Assembly (NCBI RefSeq): GCF_902506205.1
Contig: NZ_LR732816.1
Coordinates: 463,007 to 527,006 of the forward strand
Direction: 5' to 3'
From: Brevundimonas sp. G8
Lineage (GTDB): Bacteria > Pseudomonadota > Alphaproteobacteria > Caulobacterales > Caulobacteraceae
Length of the DNA stretch: 64,000 bases
Under the pieces are notes generated by a model that did not search any database, had not been told where the DNA came from, and saw nothing but the letters and a program-made list of their open reading frames with translations. How positions within the stretch are numbered: position 1 is the stretch's first letter; every line of letters begins with the position of its first letter. The position numbers and the translations under genes are program-made. This document shows positions 1-8,605 of this stretch, piece by piece.

Positions 1-368
1 ACGTCGACGACGAAGCGGAAATCCTCGATCTCCATCTTGGCGAAGCTTTTGTCGCGCAGGACGCCGGCGTTGTTCACCAGGATGTCGATCCGGCCCCATT
101 TCGCCATCGCCTGATCGACCATCGATTGAACCGCCGCGAAGTCGGTGACGGAGGCGGCGTTGGCGATGGCCTCGCCGCCTGCCCCCTGGATTTCCGCCAC
201 GACGGCTTCTGCGGCGCTGGCCGAGCCACCCGAGCCGTCGCGCGCGCCGCCCAGGTCGTTGACCACCACCTTGGCCCCCCGCGCCGCCAGCGCCAAGGCG
301 TGCTCGCGGCCCAGTCCGCCGCCCGCGCCCGTCACGATCGCCACCTGACCATCAAACCGCATCGCCAT
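1..368 (-). CDS. SDR dehydrogenase, MFE-2/17beta-HSD4-like (partial, runs off left edge)
   Basis: The first 122 residues of a short-chain dehydrogenase are visible; the 3' end lies outside the window. The start MAMRFDGQVAIVTGAG is preceded by GGAGGA about 7 bases upstream. The cofactor motif TGAGGGLG is near residue 15, followed by VVVNDLGGARDGSG, and the NNAG motif is near residue 103. The REHALALAARGAKVVVND and DLGG signature is typical of the (3R)-hydroxyacyl-CoA dehydrogenase domain of peroxisomal-type multifunctional enzyme 2, so oxidation of a 3-hydroxyacyl-CoA is the likely reaction. This fits the acyl-CoA synthetases and SCP2-type thiolase in the same region. It lies 145 bp downstream of the sugar-kinase gene on the same strand. 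Other SDR substrates cannot be excluded. Confidence 0.85.
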   Translation of the reverse strand, partial: MAMRFDGQVAIVTGAGGGLGREHALALAARGAKVVVNDLGGARDGSGGSASAAEAVVAEIQGAGGEAIANAASVTDFAAVQSMVDQAMAKWGRIDILVNNAGVLRDKSFAKMEIEDFRFVVD

Positions 369-513
369 GTCCCATTCCTCCATAAGTCTTCACCACGCCT
401 TTACGAAGGCTCAACGTCGAAGCGGGCTACTAATCCAACCGTTGTTCCAAGGTGTAATCGGCGCCTCACGCCAACTCCACCGGCCGCGTCCGCGACAAGG
501 CCGTCATCAAGGC

Positions 514-1422
514 TCATGGCCGCCCCCTCGCAGTCGATTGGGACGCGGTTCGGGCCATGATCAGCGCACCTTCCAGCCCCGCGTTCTCAAGCGCGGCTGC
601 GACGATGTAGGGGCCGCCTTCCGCTACGACCGACGCGCCGTAGTCGTTGAGCTCCAGCCTCATCCGAGCTTCGATCTCGGACAGCAGGCCCGGCGCGGAC
701 ATGACCCCGCCGCCGAAAATGATTTTTTGAGGCGACCAGGCCAGGAGCAGGGAAGCGGACAGCTGACCCAGGTAGTCGCAGACCAGCGCGCGAACCTCGG
801 GCGCAGCGTCCAGCCGCCGCCCGCCCAGGCGCGCCGCCAAGGCAGGTCCTGCCGTCAGCCCTTCGACACAGTCCCTGTGAAAGCCGCAGGCGCTGGGATG
901 ATCGTCGCCCTCGGCCCGCCTGATCGGCAGATGGCCGATCTCGGGATGCAGACCGCCTTTCAGCGTCCACCCGTCGATCGCCAGCCCTCCGCCTATTCCA
1001 GTCCCGACGGTGATGTAGGCGACGCTGTGAAAGCCCCTCCCCACTCCGAGGGCTTGTTCAGCGATGGCGGCGGCGTTCACATCCGTATCGATGACCACCG
1101 GGGCCTGGAGTCGGGTTTTGAGGGCCTGCGTAAGATTGAACCCTGTCCAGCCCGCCTTCGCCGTCGCCAGCATTCGGCCCAGGTTCGGTGAGGCCGGATC
1201 GACGATAACGGGACCGAAACTCGCGACGCCGATCCCGCCGATCTGCGCCCCGGCGGGACGCGCCGCCTGGATGGTGGCGACAAGCGTGTCGACAACCCGA
1301 TCCGGGGTCACGGTCGGAAAACGGGTGTCGGTCAGGGTCCGGCCGGCTTCGTCGATCACCCGACAGACGATCTTGGTGCCGCCGGTTTCGATTCCGACCA
1401 GGACAGTGGGCGCGGGCGTCAT
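514..1422 (-). CDS. ROK-family sugar kinase (fructokinase/mannokinase-like)
   Basis: This 302-residue protein begins with the ROK ATP-binding motif (GIETGGTKIVCRV, residues 10-22). It carries the sugar and zinc-site region HPEIGH followed by CGFHRDCVEGL near residues 175-205. That arrangement resembles the ROK fructokinases of the ScrK/GmuE type; GmuE belongs to a Bacillus glucomannan operon. The likely role is phosphorylation of fructose, mannose or another hexose released from the substrate of this locus. Its ATG overlaps the stop of the upstream oxidoreductase gene by 4 bases (ATGA), so it is the last gene of a translationally coupled MFS-MerR-oxidoreductase-kinase operon. Hexose specificity cannot be read from sequence alone. 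Confidence 0.87.
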   Translation of the reverse strand: MTPAPTVLVGIETGGTKIVCRVIDEAGRTLTDTRFPTVTPDRVVDTLVATIQAARPAGAQIGGIGVASFGPVIVDPASPNLGRMLATAKAGWTGFNLTQALKTRLQAPVVIDTDVNAAAIAEQALGVGRGFHSVAYITVGTGIGGGLAIDGWTLKGGLHPEIGHLPIRRAEGDDHPSACGFHRDCVEGLTAGPALAARLGGRRLDAAPEVRALVCDYLGQLSASLLLAWSPQKIIFGGGVMSAPGLLSEIEARMRLELNDYGASVVAEGGPYIVAAALENAGLEGALIMARTASQSTARGRP

Positions 1423-2627
1423 GGAATGGGCTCCGACAGCGGGTCCGGTCTGGCGACGCGGGAGGCGATGGATCGATCGCCCCCGTGTTCGGCGCAGTCC
1501 TGAAGCGCGAGAAGAACCTCAAGCACATGGGCGGCCAGCCGGCCGCTGACGCGGGGTTCGCGCTTCTGCCTCACCGCGCGCGCCAGTTCGATCAGGCCCA
1601 ACCCACGCCGGTCGCCAAAAAGCGGGGGCGATGTCGGCCCGATCGGTTCGCCCGTCGCTGGATGAAGCCCTGCTTGGACCGTCTGGATCGCTGAGACGAT
1701 GGTCGCGGCGGCGACAGGCCCTTGTCCTGCGGCTTCGCCGGCGACGGGCGACCAGTCGCCCTCCCCGCGCCCGAGCAAGACTTCGCCCCCGAAAGCATTG
1801 GGATCGGGACAGGCCAGCGTGCCGGTCTCGCCATAGAGTTCGATCGGCGGACGGCGATGTTGCGGCACATCCCAGGACAATGTCAGGGCGACGTTGGCGC
1901 CGCTCTCGAACAGAAGGACGCCGTTGACGGTGGTGCAGATCTCGACCTGAAGCGTTTGACCCGCGCGGGTCGGGCTGGTGATCGTTCGGTGCGCGCGGGG
2001 CGCCGATCCGATCGCTGTTACGCGCGCGATCGGTCCCAACAGATTGACGAGTTGGGTGACCGCATACGGACCAATGTCCAGGAGGGGTCCGCCGCCTCTG
2101 CCATAGAAGAATGCGGGGTTCGGATGCCAATGCTCCATGCCGCGCGACGCCATGGTCGCCGAACCGCCGACGATCCGGCCCGCGACGCCATCGTCGACCG
2201 CCTTGCGAGCGGCCTGGTGGCCGGGACCAAGGAAGGTGTCCGGCGCGCATCCGATCTTCAAGCCCATCCGGTCCGCCAGATCGATCAGATCGTGGGCGTC
2301 CGACAAGGAGGTGGCGAACGGCTTTTCGGTATAGAGATGCTTGCCGGCCGACAGCACCGCACGTCCGATCTGATGGTGAAGCTCGGGCGGCGCGAGATTG
2401 ACGACCACCGAGATGTCGGGATCGGCCAGCATGGCCTCGGTCGTCATGGCCAGACCGCCATAGCGCCGGGCCTGGTCGGCGGCCGAGACCATGGTTCGAC
2501 TGGACACCGCCTTTAGACGGACTTCGGACGACCGACTGATCGTGCCGAGATAGGCATGGCTGACCATGCCAGCCCCGATCACGCCGATCGCGGGCAGCGA
2601 TGGGTCTTTTTTCAATGGCGAGGTCAT
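1419..2627 (-). CDS. Gfo/Idh/MocA-family NAD(P)-dependent oxidoreductase
   Basis: A 402-residue protein with an N-terminal Rossmann fold (IGVIGAGMVSHAYL, about residues 14-27) and the family's EKPFA motif near residue 107, whose lysine is catalytic in this family. The C-terminal half is the usual alpha/beta substrate domain. Members oxidise or reduce sugars, inositols and sugar acids. Here it sits between a MerR regulator and a ROK kinase with 4-base overlaps at both ends, so a role in processing the sugar part of the locus substrate is the simplest reading. There is no signal peptide, so it should be cytoplasmic. The exact substrate is not predictable. Confidence 0.88.
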   Translation of the reverse strand: MTSPLKKDPSLPAIGVIGAGMVSHAYLGTISRSSEVRLKAVSSRTMVSAADQARRYGGLAMTTEAMLADPDISVVVNLAPPELHHQIGRAVLSAGKHLYTEKPFATSLSDAHDLIDLADRMGLKIGCAPDTFLGPGHQAARKAVDDGVAGRIVGGSATMASRGMEHWHPNPAFFYGRGGGPLLDIGPYAVTQLVNLLGPIARVTAIGSAPRAHRTITSPTRAGQTLQVEICTTVNGVLLFESGANVALTLSWDVPQHRRPPIELYGETGTLACPDPNAFGGEVLLGRGEGDWSPVAGEAAGQGPVAAATIVSAIQTVQAGLHPATGEPIGPTSPPLFGDRRGLGLIELARAVRQKREPRVSGRLAAHVLEVLLALQDCAEHGGDRSIASRVARPDPLSEPIP

Positions 2628-3124
2628 CCGAAGCCTTGATCCTGGACGGGATGGCTCGTGAGGTTCGGCCGTTCGAGCCGCGTCAGCCCGCCTTCGCCCT
2701 CAAGAAATCGACGAAGCGACGCCAGGCGCGATGACAGATCGGCCGCCTGCTGTTCCAGCGTTCGACGCAATGTCATGATGCGCACGGGCTCGGGAACGGT
2801 GTCGTCGATGAAGGCGCGGATGTCGGCGATCGCGACGTCCAGGCTCCTGAGCTGAACCACAAGATGAGCGATGTCGCACTGGTTGGGTGTGAAGAGGCGT
2901 TCGCCCTGACGCGTGCGGCTCGAATGGAACAGGCCTTCGGCCTCGTAATGGCGCAGCGCCCGCGCCGTAACGCCACAAGACCTGGCCAGGTCACCGATGC
3001 GGATCGCCGCTATGGCTGCGCGATCTCTTGGAACGCCGGCTTTCAGCGTTCGGCGTTCGACCGGCAGACGCCTCAGGTCGCGGCTTCGGACCAGCGCGCC
3101 GCCGCGTTCAAGAGCCTCAGTCAT
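2624..3124 (-). CDS. MerR-family transcriptional regulator
   Basis: I chose the ATG at 3124, giving 166 residues, because it overlaps the stop of the upstream MFS gene by 8 bases (ATGACTGA). The in-frame sequence further upstream lies inside the MFS gene. The N-terminal part has a MerR winged-helix pattern (IRIGDLARSCGVTARALRHY, then EGLF), preceded by about 40 extra residues rich in Arg. A predicted dimerisation helix follows (EQQAADLSSRLASLRRFL). No cysteine-rich metal loop is seen, so the ligand is probably organic. Its place inside the operon suggests local control, but I found no MerR-type palindrome next to the operon start. Confidence 0.83.
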   Translation of the reverse strand: MTEALERGGALVRSRDLRRLPVERRTLKAGVPRDRAAIAAIRIGDLARSCGVTARALRHYEAEGLFHSSRTRQGERLFTPNQCDIAHLVVQLRSLDVAIADIRAFIDDTVPEPVRIMTLRRTLEQQAADLSSRLASLRRFLEGEGGLTRLERPNLTSHPVQDQGFG

Positions 3125-4487
3125 GAACACCCTCCTTCCCGCCGTCCGGCGCAGTCTCTGCAAGCGCCTCGAGCGACCCCGGGGGCGCCGGCGCATTGGC
3201 CATGGCGATCCAGAAGCCGATCAACGAAATGATCCCGGTTAAGACCCCAAGCCAGGCGAGCGCGACGCCCAGGCTGCCGGGTCCGGAGATCACCGAACTG
3301 ACCCACCCGATGATGACGGCGGCGATTGGCCCGCCGACGATGGTGCCGACGATCTTCAATGCGGCCAGGCAAAGTGCGCGTTCTTCGTTGGGTATCAGGA
3401 CGGCGATGGCGGCATTGTTGACCAAGCCTACAATAGAGCCTCCGATCAGCAGGAAGAATAAGACCCAGGCGAAGCCGCTGACCGTCGGCATGACAGGATA
3501 CAGGCTGGCGGGAATGCTCAACGCAGTGGCGATCAGCGCGGGCAAAAGGATGCCGCCGCGCATCTTCAACTTCTGCCCCGCGTCGGCTGCGAAACCGCCG
3601 ATCACAGACCCGAGCAGGCCAGACACCACAATCACCACCCCAACCCAGACGCCGAACTGACCAGGAGTTTGGTTGTACTGGCGGATCAGCACCGACCCCA
3701 TCCAGATCGCCGCCGCGCCTTCCGCCAGACCCCCTGCGAAGTTGCCGACGAACAGCGGTCCGAGAAACGCCTTCTGTCGCCAGAAAGCGCGCAAAGCGGC
3801 TTTGACGGAAGGATTGGTATTGCCGACCTCGTGGCGGCGGGGCTCCCTCATCAGGAACAGCGGCAGGACACACAGGGCTGATCCGAGCCCGACGAGCAGG
3901 TGGGTCTGGCGCCAAGGCGCCATGTCCGGGAACATCGTGAGAGGGTTGGCCTCAAGATATCCGAACAGTGTCCCGCCGATCGCGAAGGACGCACCGGCTC
4001 CGGCCCATGCTCCGATTGAGACAACCAGCATCGAGCGACCGCGCCGCTCTGGCACACAGACATCGGCAAGCAAAGAGATCAGCACGGGGAACGCAGTTCC
4101 CGCCCCGATACCGGAGACCAATCGAGCGGCGAAGAGGGCGTAGAAGTTGTCGACGAAGGCCATGCCGATCGCGCCCAACGCCCACATCGACGCGAGAACG
4201 ATTAGAATCCGCGTCCGTGTTCCATGATCGACCAACCAGGCGATCGGCATGGCCAGCAGAGTTGCGGGAATGGCCCCAGCCACGCCGACGATCAGCCCGA
4301 GCTGAAGATCGTCAAGACCTAGGTCCGCCTTGGCCGCCTCCTGCAACGGCGCAAGAATGCCGCCGACGGTCAGAGCCGAAAATATAGTCAGCGTCAGAAG
4401 CCAGATCACGCTCCACTTCGTCTTGCGCAAAGCGCCGGACGAAGGCGCTGCAAGTTCCGAGGCAGGGCCGGTCGACACGGTTGTCAT
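3117..4487 (-). CDS. MFS transporter, Spinster-like (module 1 copy)
   Basis: A 456-residue major facilitator with about 12 hydrophobic segments. The family loop signatures include DHGTRTR after TM2 and a PERRGRSM region after TM4. It begins with a short cytoplasmic tail followed by LRKTKWSVIWLLTLTIFSAL. The protein at 16317-17648 is a clear paralogue with the same KTKWSV(I/V)WLLTLTIFSA start and the same VPERRGR/MPERRGR motif. It probably moves the hydrolysed substrate or a product across the inner membrane. GAGGA lies 8 bases before the ATG. It is the first gene of the coupled MFS-MerR-Gfo/Idh-ROK set and lies 115 bp after the acyl-CoA synthetase on the same strand. Confidence 0.9.
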   Translation of the reverse strand: MTTVSTGPASELAAPSSGALRKTKWSVIWLLTLTIFSALTVGGILAPLQEAAKADLGLDDLQLGLIVGVAGAIPATLLAMPIAWLVDHGTRTRILIVLASMWALGAIGMAFVDNFYALFAARLVSGIGAGTAFPVLISLLADVCVPERRGRSMLVVSIGAWAGAGASFAIGGTLFGYLEANPLTMFPDMAPWRQTHLLVGLGSALCVLPLFLMREPRRHEVGNTNPSVKAALRAFWRQKAFLGPLFVGNFAGGLAEGAAAIWMGSVLIRQYNQTPGQFGVWVGVVIVVSGLLGSVIGGFAADAGQKLKMRGGILLPALIATALSIPASLYPVMPTVSGFAWVLFFLLIGGSIVGLVNNAAIAVLIPNEERALCLAALKIVGTIVGGPIAAVIIGWVSSVISGPGSLGVALAWLGVLTGIISLIGFWIAMANAPAPPGSLEALAETAPDGGKEGVHD

Positions 4488-4503
4488 TGGGTTGTCCTCA
4501 AAG

Positions 4504-4518
4504 CCGGGCGTCGCCCGG
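4504..4518 (-). promoter_or_regulatory. Hairpin in the leader of the MFS gene
   Basis: CCGGGC-GTC-GCCCGG forms a perfect 6-bp stem with a 3-base loop, 17 bases before the MFS start codon and just before its ribosome binding site. On the minus strand it is followed only by CTTT, so it is a weak terminator at best. It may separate MFS expression from the upstream synthetase or act as a small attenuator. Confidence 0.35.
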
Positions 4519-4602
4519 TCTGATTAGGTGAGGCGAAAATTCAGGCTGATGCTGCGCGGATCGGCGTCTTGCAGTCTTGCGGCGAGCGTCTGCGGCGGCC
4601 GA

Positions 4603-6198
4603 TCATCTCGACGGGTCCCCGAACTCGGCGCGGAGGCGGCTCTTGTCGATCTTGCCCGTCGCGGCCAAGGGCATGCTCGGCACCCTGACGATCCGGTCCG
4701 GGATCCACCAGTCGGCTACCCGCCCCTTCAGCGACGCCAAGACGGCCGCCTGGTCCACGTCCTGACCCTGGCGCGGCTCGATCACCATCAGCGGGCGCTC
4801 GCCCCATTTGGGGTCGGCGCGGCCGATCACCGCCACTAGGGCGACGTCAGGCAACGCGCCGACGAGACCTTCCATTTCGACGGGATTGATCCACTCGCCG
4901 CCCGACTTGATCAGATCCTTGGACCGGCCCGCGATGGTGAGGGCGCCCTGATCGTCGATGACGGCGAGATCCCCGGTGTCGAACCAGCCGTCCGCATCGA
5001 GCGCATGGGTCTCGGCGTCGAGATATTGGCGCAGCACGCTGTGGCCGCGCACCTTTAGATGCCCTTCGACATTGCGCTGCTGCGGCAGAGGACTGTTGTC
5101 GGCATCCGTAAGCCGGATATCGAGCCCCATCGGCGCCCGTCCCGAAGCCCGCGCGGCACGGGGCTGTGCAGACGGCGGAGAAATGGTGCCGAGGGGCGAC
5201 AGTTCGGTCATGCCCCAGCTCGTCTGCACGGTGACGTCGAGACGATCTTCGATTCGTTGCAACAGGGCGTCCGGGCAACTCGCGCCGCCCAGAGCCACGC
5301 GCTTGAGACTGGGAAGCGCCCCGCCTGTCGCATCCAAATGATCCAGCAGACCCAGCCAGACGGTCGGCACGCCGGTCGCGACGGTCACATTGTGGCGCTG
5401 GATCAAACCTGCCAATGCGGCCCCGTCGGTGTGACGCCCCGGCAGGACCATCGCAGCCCCCACCGCCGGCGCGGCGAACGGAATGCCCCAGGCGTTGGCG
5501 TGGAACATTGGCACGGCGACCAGGATGCAGTCCGCCGCCGTCAGCGCCAGGGTGTCGGCCTGCATCATCCGCAGCGTGCTCAAATAGTTTGCACGGTGGG
5601 TATAGAGTACGCCCTTCGGGGCTCCGGTGGTGCCTGACGTGAAACACAGTCCGGCCGCCGCTCGCTCGTCGAAGTCGCCCCATTCCGCCGGCCGCCCCTG
5701 GCTTTCAAGAAGACGTTCCAGTCCAACCCGGTCTTCTGCGCCGCCGTCATCCTCCTCCCCGTCGAGGATGACGACCCGCTCGAGCCTAGGACAGGCCTGG
5801 ACCAGCGCGTCCGCAAGGGCGGCCAGGCCTCCGCCAACGAACAGCATCCGATCATCGGCCTGGTTGACCATGGCGGCTAGTTGGGCCGCCGTCAGACGAG
5901 GGTTCAGGGTGTGACAGACGATCCCCACCCCCATCGCGGCATACCAGACCTCCAGATGGTGCTGGGTGTTCCAGGCCAGGGTGGCGATCCGGTCGCCGGG
6001 CTTCAGTCCGGCCGCCAGCAAGGCGCCGGACTGACGGTTGGCGCGATCCCGCAGGTCGCCATAGGTGACGACGCGGTCGCCTCCGCCCGCACTGCCGGTG
6101 ATGACGGGCGCCCGACCATGCCATTTGGCGGCATGGTCGAGAAACCGGTCAACCGTCAGGCTGTAGTCCTGCATCGATCCTGCGAAATGGGGCGACAC
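4603..6198 (-). CDS. Fatty-acid-type acyl-CoA synthetase (AMP-binding), module 1
   Basis: This 531-residue enzyme of the ANL superfamily should activate a carboxylic acid to its acyl-CoA with ATP. Motifs in order: LCFTSGTTGAPKGVLYTHR (phosphate loop, about residue 180), WGMTELSP (adenine binding), WFDTGDLAVID (ribose-binding Asp), GRSKDLIKSGGEWINP (hinge) and PLAATGKIDK (catalytic Lys near the C-terminus). I chose GTG 6198 because the paralogue at 19760-21343 starts with a GTG at the equivalent place; ATG 6174 is the alternative. It follows the TonB receptor gene by 17 bp. Similarity to medium/long-chain fatty-acid ligases is strong, but a steroid or aromatic acid is possible. Confidence 0.9.
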   Translation of the reverse strand: MSPHFAGSMQDYSLTVDRFLDHAAKWHGRAPVITGSAGGGDRVVTYGDLRDRANRQSGALLAAGLKPGDRIATLAWNTQHHLEVWYAAMGVGIVCHTLNPRLTAAQLAAMVNQADDRMLFVGGGLAALADALVQACPRLERVVILDGEEDDGGAEDRVGLERLLESQGRPAEWGDFDERAAAGLCFTSGTTGAPKGVLYTHRANYLSTLRMMQADTLALTAADCILVAVPMFHANAWGIPFAAPAVGAAMVLPGRHTDGAALAGLIQRHNVTVATGVPTVWLGLLDHLDATGGALPSLKRVALGGASCPDALLQRIEDRLDVTVQTSWGMTELSPLGTISPPSAQPRAARASGRAPMGLDIRLTDADNSPLPQQRNVEGHLKVRGHSVLRQYLDAETHALDADGWFDTGDLAVIDDQGALTIAGRSKDLIKSGGEWINPVEMEGLVGALPDVALVAVIGRADPKWGERPLMVIEPRQGQDVDQAAVLASLKGRVADWWIPDRIVRVPSMPLAATGKIDKSRLRAEFGDPSR

Positions 6199-6215
6199 CG
6201 CACCTAACTCCGACA

Positions 6216-8399
6216 CTAGAAGTTTTTCGTCAGGCGGACGCCGTATTGGCGTGGCGGACCGGCGTAGCGTTGGCCGCTCTTGACCGCACCGACGTATTCC
6301 AGGTCGCCCAGGTTCGTGCCGTAGGCCTGTAGCCGCCAATCCCCCGTCGCATTCTCGTACGTCAGTTGCGCGTTGAAGATGTCGCGCGCCTCCAGACGAT
6401 CCCCGAGGGCTTCGTTGGCGAAAATGGTGCCCCAGGTCTCGGAGATATGGCTGTAGTCCAGTCGCGGCGTCAGTCGGCCGGATCCGAGGGCGAAGGTATA
6501 TTCCACCCCGGCGCTGACCGTCAGTTCGGGCGCATAGGTCTGGGCGTTGCCCCCGACATTGCGGCAGGTCGTCGAGGCCGGACCAGTCGAAGGATTGCAG
6601 TTGCCTGTCAGCGGCCCACGGGCGTCCACGGCGAAAAAGTCAGGCAGTTCCGAGTGAGACACCGAGGCGCCGAAATCGAACCCGAGATTTCCAATCCGGC
6701 CCTGAGCGGACGCCTCGAGCCCGTAGATATGGGTCCGCCCTTGGACGTTGCTGATCGCGCTGGACGTCGGCACGACCGGGTCTCCGAGGATGATCTGGAA
6801 GTTTTCGTAGATGTTGTAATAGGCGCCGATCTGCGTCCGAAGCCGCCCGTCCAACCATGTGCTCTTCCAGCCGGCCTCATAGTCGAGCACTTCCTCCGAC
6901 TCGAAGGGCTTCGGCACGACCAGTGAAAGATTGGGTCCGTTCAGCCCCCCGGCCTTATGGCCCGTGGCGACGAAGGCATAGACGAAGTTGTAAGCGTCGA
7001 CCGTCCAGTTGACGGCGACCTTGCCGGTCACCTTCTCGTGGCTCGTGCGGTCGTCCTGGGCCAGCGACAGCCCTAGCAGTGGAAGGGCGGTAAGCCCGCG
7101 GTTCTCTGCGGTCGAGCGCGAGTAACGTGCGCCGACTTGCAGTTCCACCGCGTCCGTCACCTTGTAGGTGATCTGCCCGAAGCCTGCAGCGGTGGTCTTG
7201 GGATTGTCGCCCTCCGTCGTCAGATTGACGAGGAAGGGCAAGGGCGGGAACAGCGTCGCAGCGGAAGACCTTCCGCGCGGGAACTGGGTGCGGTCATCCT
7301 GGTAGTAGGCTCCAAGGATCCAGCCCAGACGACCTGTGTCGGGCGAAATCAGGTTGAGCTCTTGGGACCAGATGCGTTCGGTCGCGTAGATCTGAACCGT
7401 CTGGTTGTTGACTGGCAGTAGGCCGAAGCCGCCGTCCGAATCCGCACGGACCTGCGTCGTACCGTCCTGATATCCGGTGATCGAGCGCAGGGTGACGCCG
7501 TTTTTGAATGTGTAGCTGACGTTCAGAATAGACCGGACCGACTCGTCTTTGGCGAGGAAGGGACCATTGGTTCTGATGTTGAACAGGCCGTCGTTCCCGC
7601 CGAGCAGGGTGGTCGGATAGCCGCCGAGATCGATGTGGCTGTAATCGGTCTTGAACAGCACACGCAGGTCGTCGTTCGGCTGCCATAGAACACTTATGCG
7701 CGCGCTGTTGCTGTCGACGGCGCCTGGATTTCCCAGCGACGCGGCGCCTTGGATCACCGAGTAAAAGCTGTCGCGGGTTTCGCGGTTGGCGGCGAGACGG
7801 ACTGCCAGGGTGTCGCTGACCGGCAGGTTGACCGCGCCCTGAACTCGAAGGTCGTCATAGGTTCCGTACTGGGCGCTGACGTAACCGCCAAAACCGTCAA
7901 GCTCTGGATTACGTTCGGTGATGAAGACTGCGCCGCCAGTGGCGTTCTGGCCGGCGAAAGTGCCTTGCGGTCCCCGCAGCAGCTCCAGACTTTGAATGTC
8001 GTAAAATGGCTCGTTCTGGAAATAGGCGGGGAAGACCGCGACCCCGTCGCGATAGGTGACGACGCCGACGCCGATGTTGGAGTTGTTCTCTGTCTTGCCG
8101 ATGCCGCGAATGTTGAAACTGTTGCCCTGCCCTGAGTTCTGAACCGTCACCGACGGCATCGAGAACTGAAGGGTTTCGATGTTCGTCACGCCCTTGTCCT
8201 GCAGCTGTTCGCCGCTGAGAACCGAGGCTGAGACGGCGGTGGTCTGCAAGTTGGTCGTTCGCCGCTCGGCCGTGATGACGACCTCATCGAGGGTCGTTAC
8301 CTGCCCAGAGGCCTGGGGCGCTTCAGCCGCCTGTGCGTTCGCCACTCCGCTCCACAGCAGCGTGATGACGGATGTGGTGATCCAAAGCTTTCCAGCCAT
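6216..8399 (-). CDS. TonB-dependent outer-membrane receptor, module 1
   Basis: A 727-residue receptor. The ATG at 8399 follows GGAGG and opens a signal peptide (MAGKLWITTSVITLLWSGVA, cleavage after ANA). A TonB-box-like DEVVITAERR comes next, then the plug domain (SVTVQNSGQGNSFNIRGIG, then LLRGPQGTFAGQNATGGAV). The barrel ends in RQYGVRLTKNF with a terminal Phe. It is a close paralogue of the receptor at 21356-23518, with nearly identical plug motifs. It should import a substrate too large or too dilute for porins, most likely the amphiphilic compound handled by the locus. It is the first gene of the minus-strand operon. The inverted-repeat operator at 8482-8515 lies in its promoter region. 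Confidence 0.93.
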   Translation of the reverse strand: MAGKLWITTSVITLLWSGVANAQAAEAPQASGQVTTLDEVVITAERRTTNLQTTAVSASVLSGEQLQDKGVTNIETLQFSMPSVTVQNSGQGNSFNIRGIGKTENNSNIGVGVVTYRDGVAVFPAYFQNEPFYDIQSLELLRGPQGTFAGQNATGGAVFITERNPELDGFGGYVSAQYGTYDDLRVQGAVNLPVSDTLAVRLAANRETRDSFYSVIQGAASLGNPGAVDSNSARISVLWQPNDDLRVLFKTDYSHIDLGGYPTTLLGGNDGLFNIRTNGPFLAKDESVRSILNVSYTFKNGVTLRSITGYQDGTTQVRADSDGGFGLLPVNNQTVQIYATERIWSQELNLISPDTGRLGWILGAYYQDDRTQFPRGRSSAATLFPPLPFLVNLTTEGDNPKTTAAGFGQITYKVTDAVELQVGARYSRSTAENRGLTALPLLGLSLAQDDRTSHEKVTGKVAVNWTVDAYNFVYAFVATGHKAGGLNGPNLSLVVPKPFESEEVLDYEAGWKSTWLDGRLRTQIGAYYNIYENFQIILGDPVVPTSSAISNVQGRTHIYGLEASAQGRIGNLGFDFGASVSHSELPDFFAVDARGPLTGNCNPSTGPASTTCRNVGGNAQTYAPELTVSAGVEYTFALGSGRLTPRLDYSHISETWGTIFANEALGDRLEARDIFNAQLTYENATGDWRLQAYGTNLGDLEYVGAVKSGQRYAGPPRQYGVRLTKNF

Positions 8400-8481
8400 G
8401 ATGTGAGCCTCCCTCGATATCTGCGTTTCCAAAGGCGATCTCCGTCGCCTGCCTCTTTGTGTTCCACCAAATCTGATCACC

Positions 8482-8515
8482 GTCAACATTCATTAGTGAC
8501 ACAATGAATGTTGAC
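8482..8515. promoter_or_regulatory. Perfect inverted-repeat operator in divergent promoter (site 1)
   Basis: GTCAACATTCATT (8482-8494) and AATGAATGTTGAC (8503-8515) are exact inverted repeats separated by 8 bases. The minus-strand half contains TTGACG, which reads as the -35 box of the TonB receptor promoter. The plus-strand half gives TTGACA ahead of the alpha/beta hydrolase gene. The size and symmetry suit a TetR-family dimer or pair of dimers. Similar sites are at 23595-23627 and 28073-28106. Confidence 0.8.
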
Positions 8516-8605
8516 ACACCACAAGGCCGATGGGAGGATTATGCGACGACGCCGCAGAGCGCCGGTTCAGATCGGCGATGCCGACGACCCCCAGGAGGAA
8601 GACCA

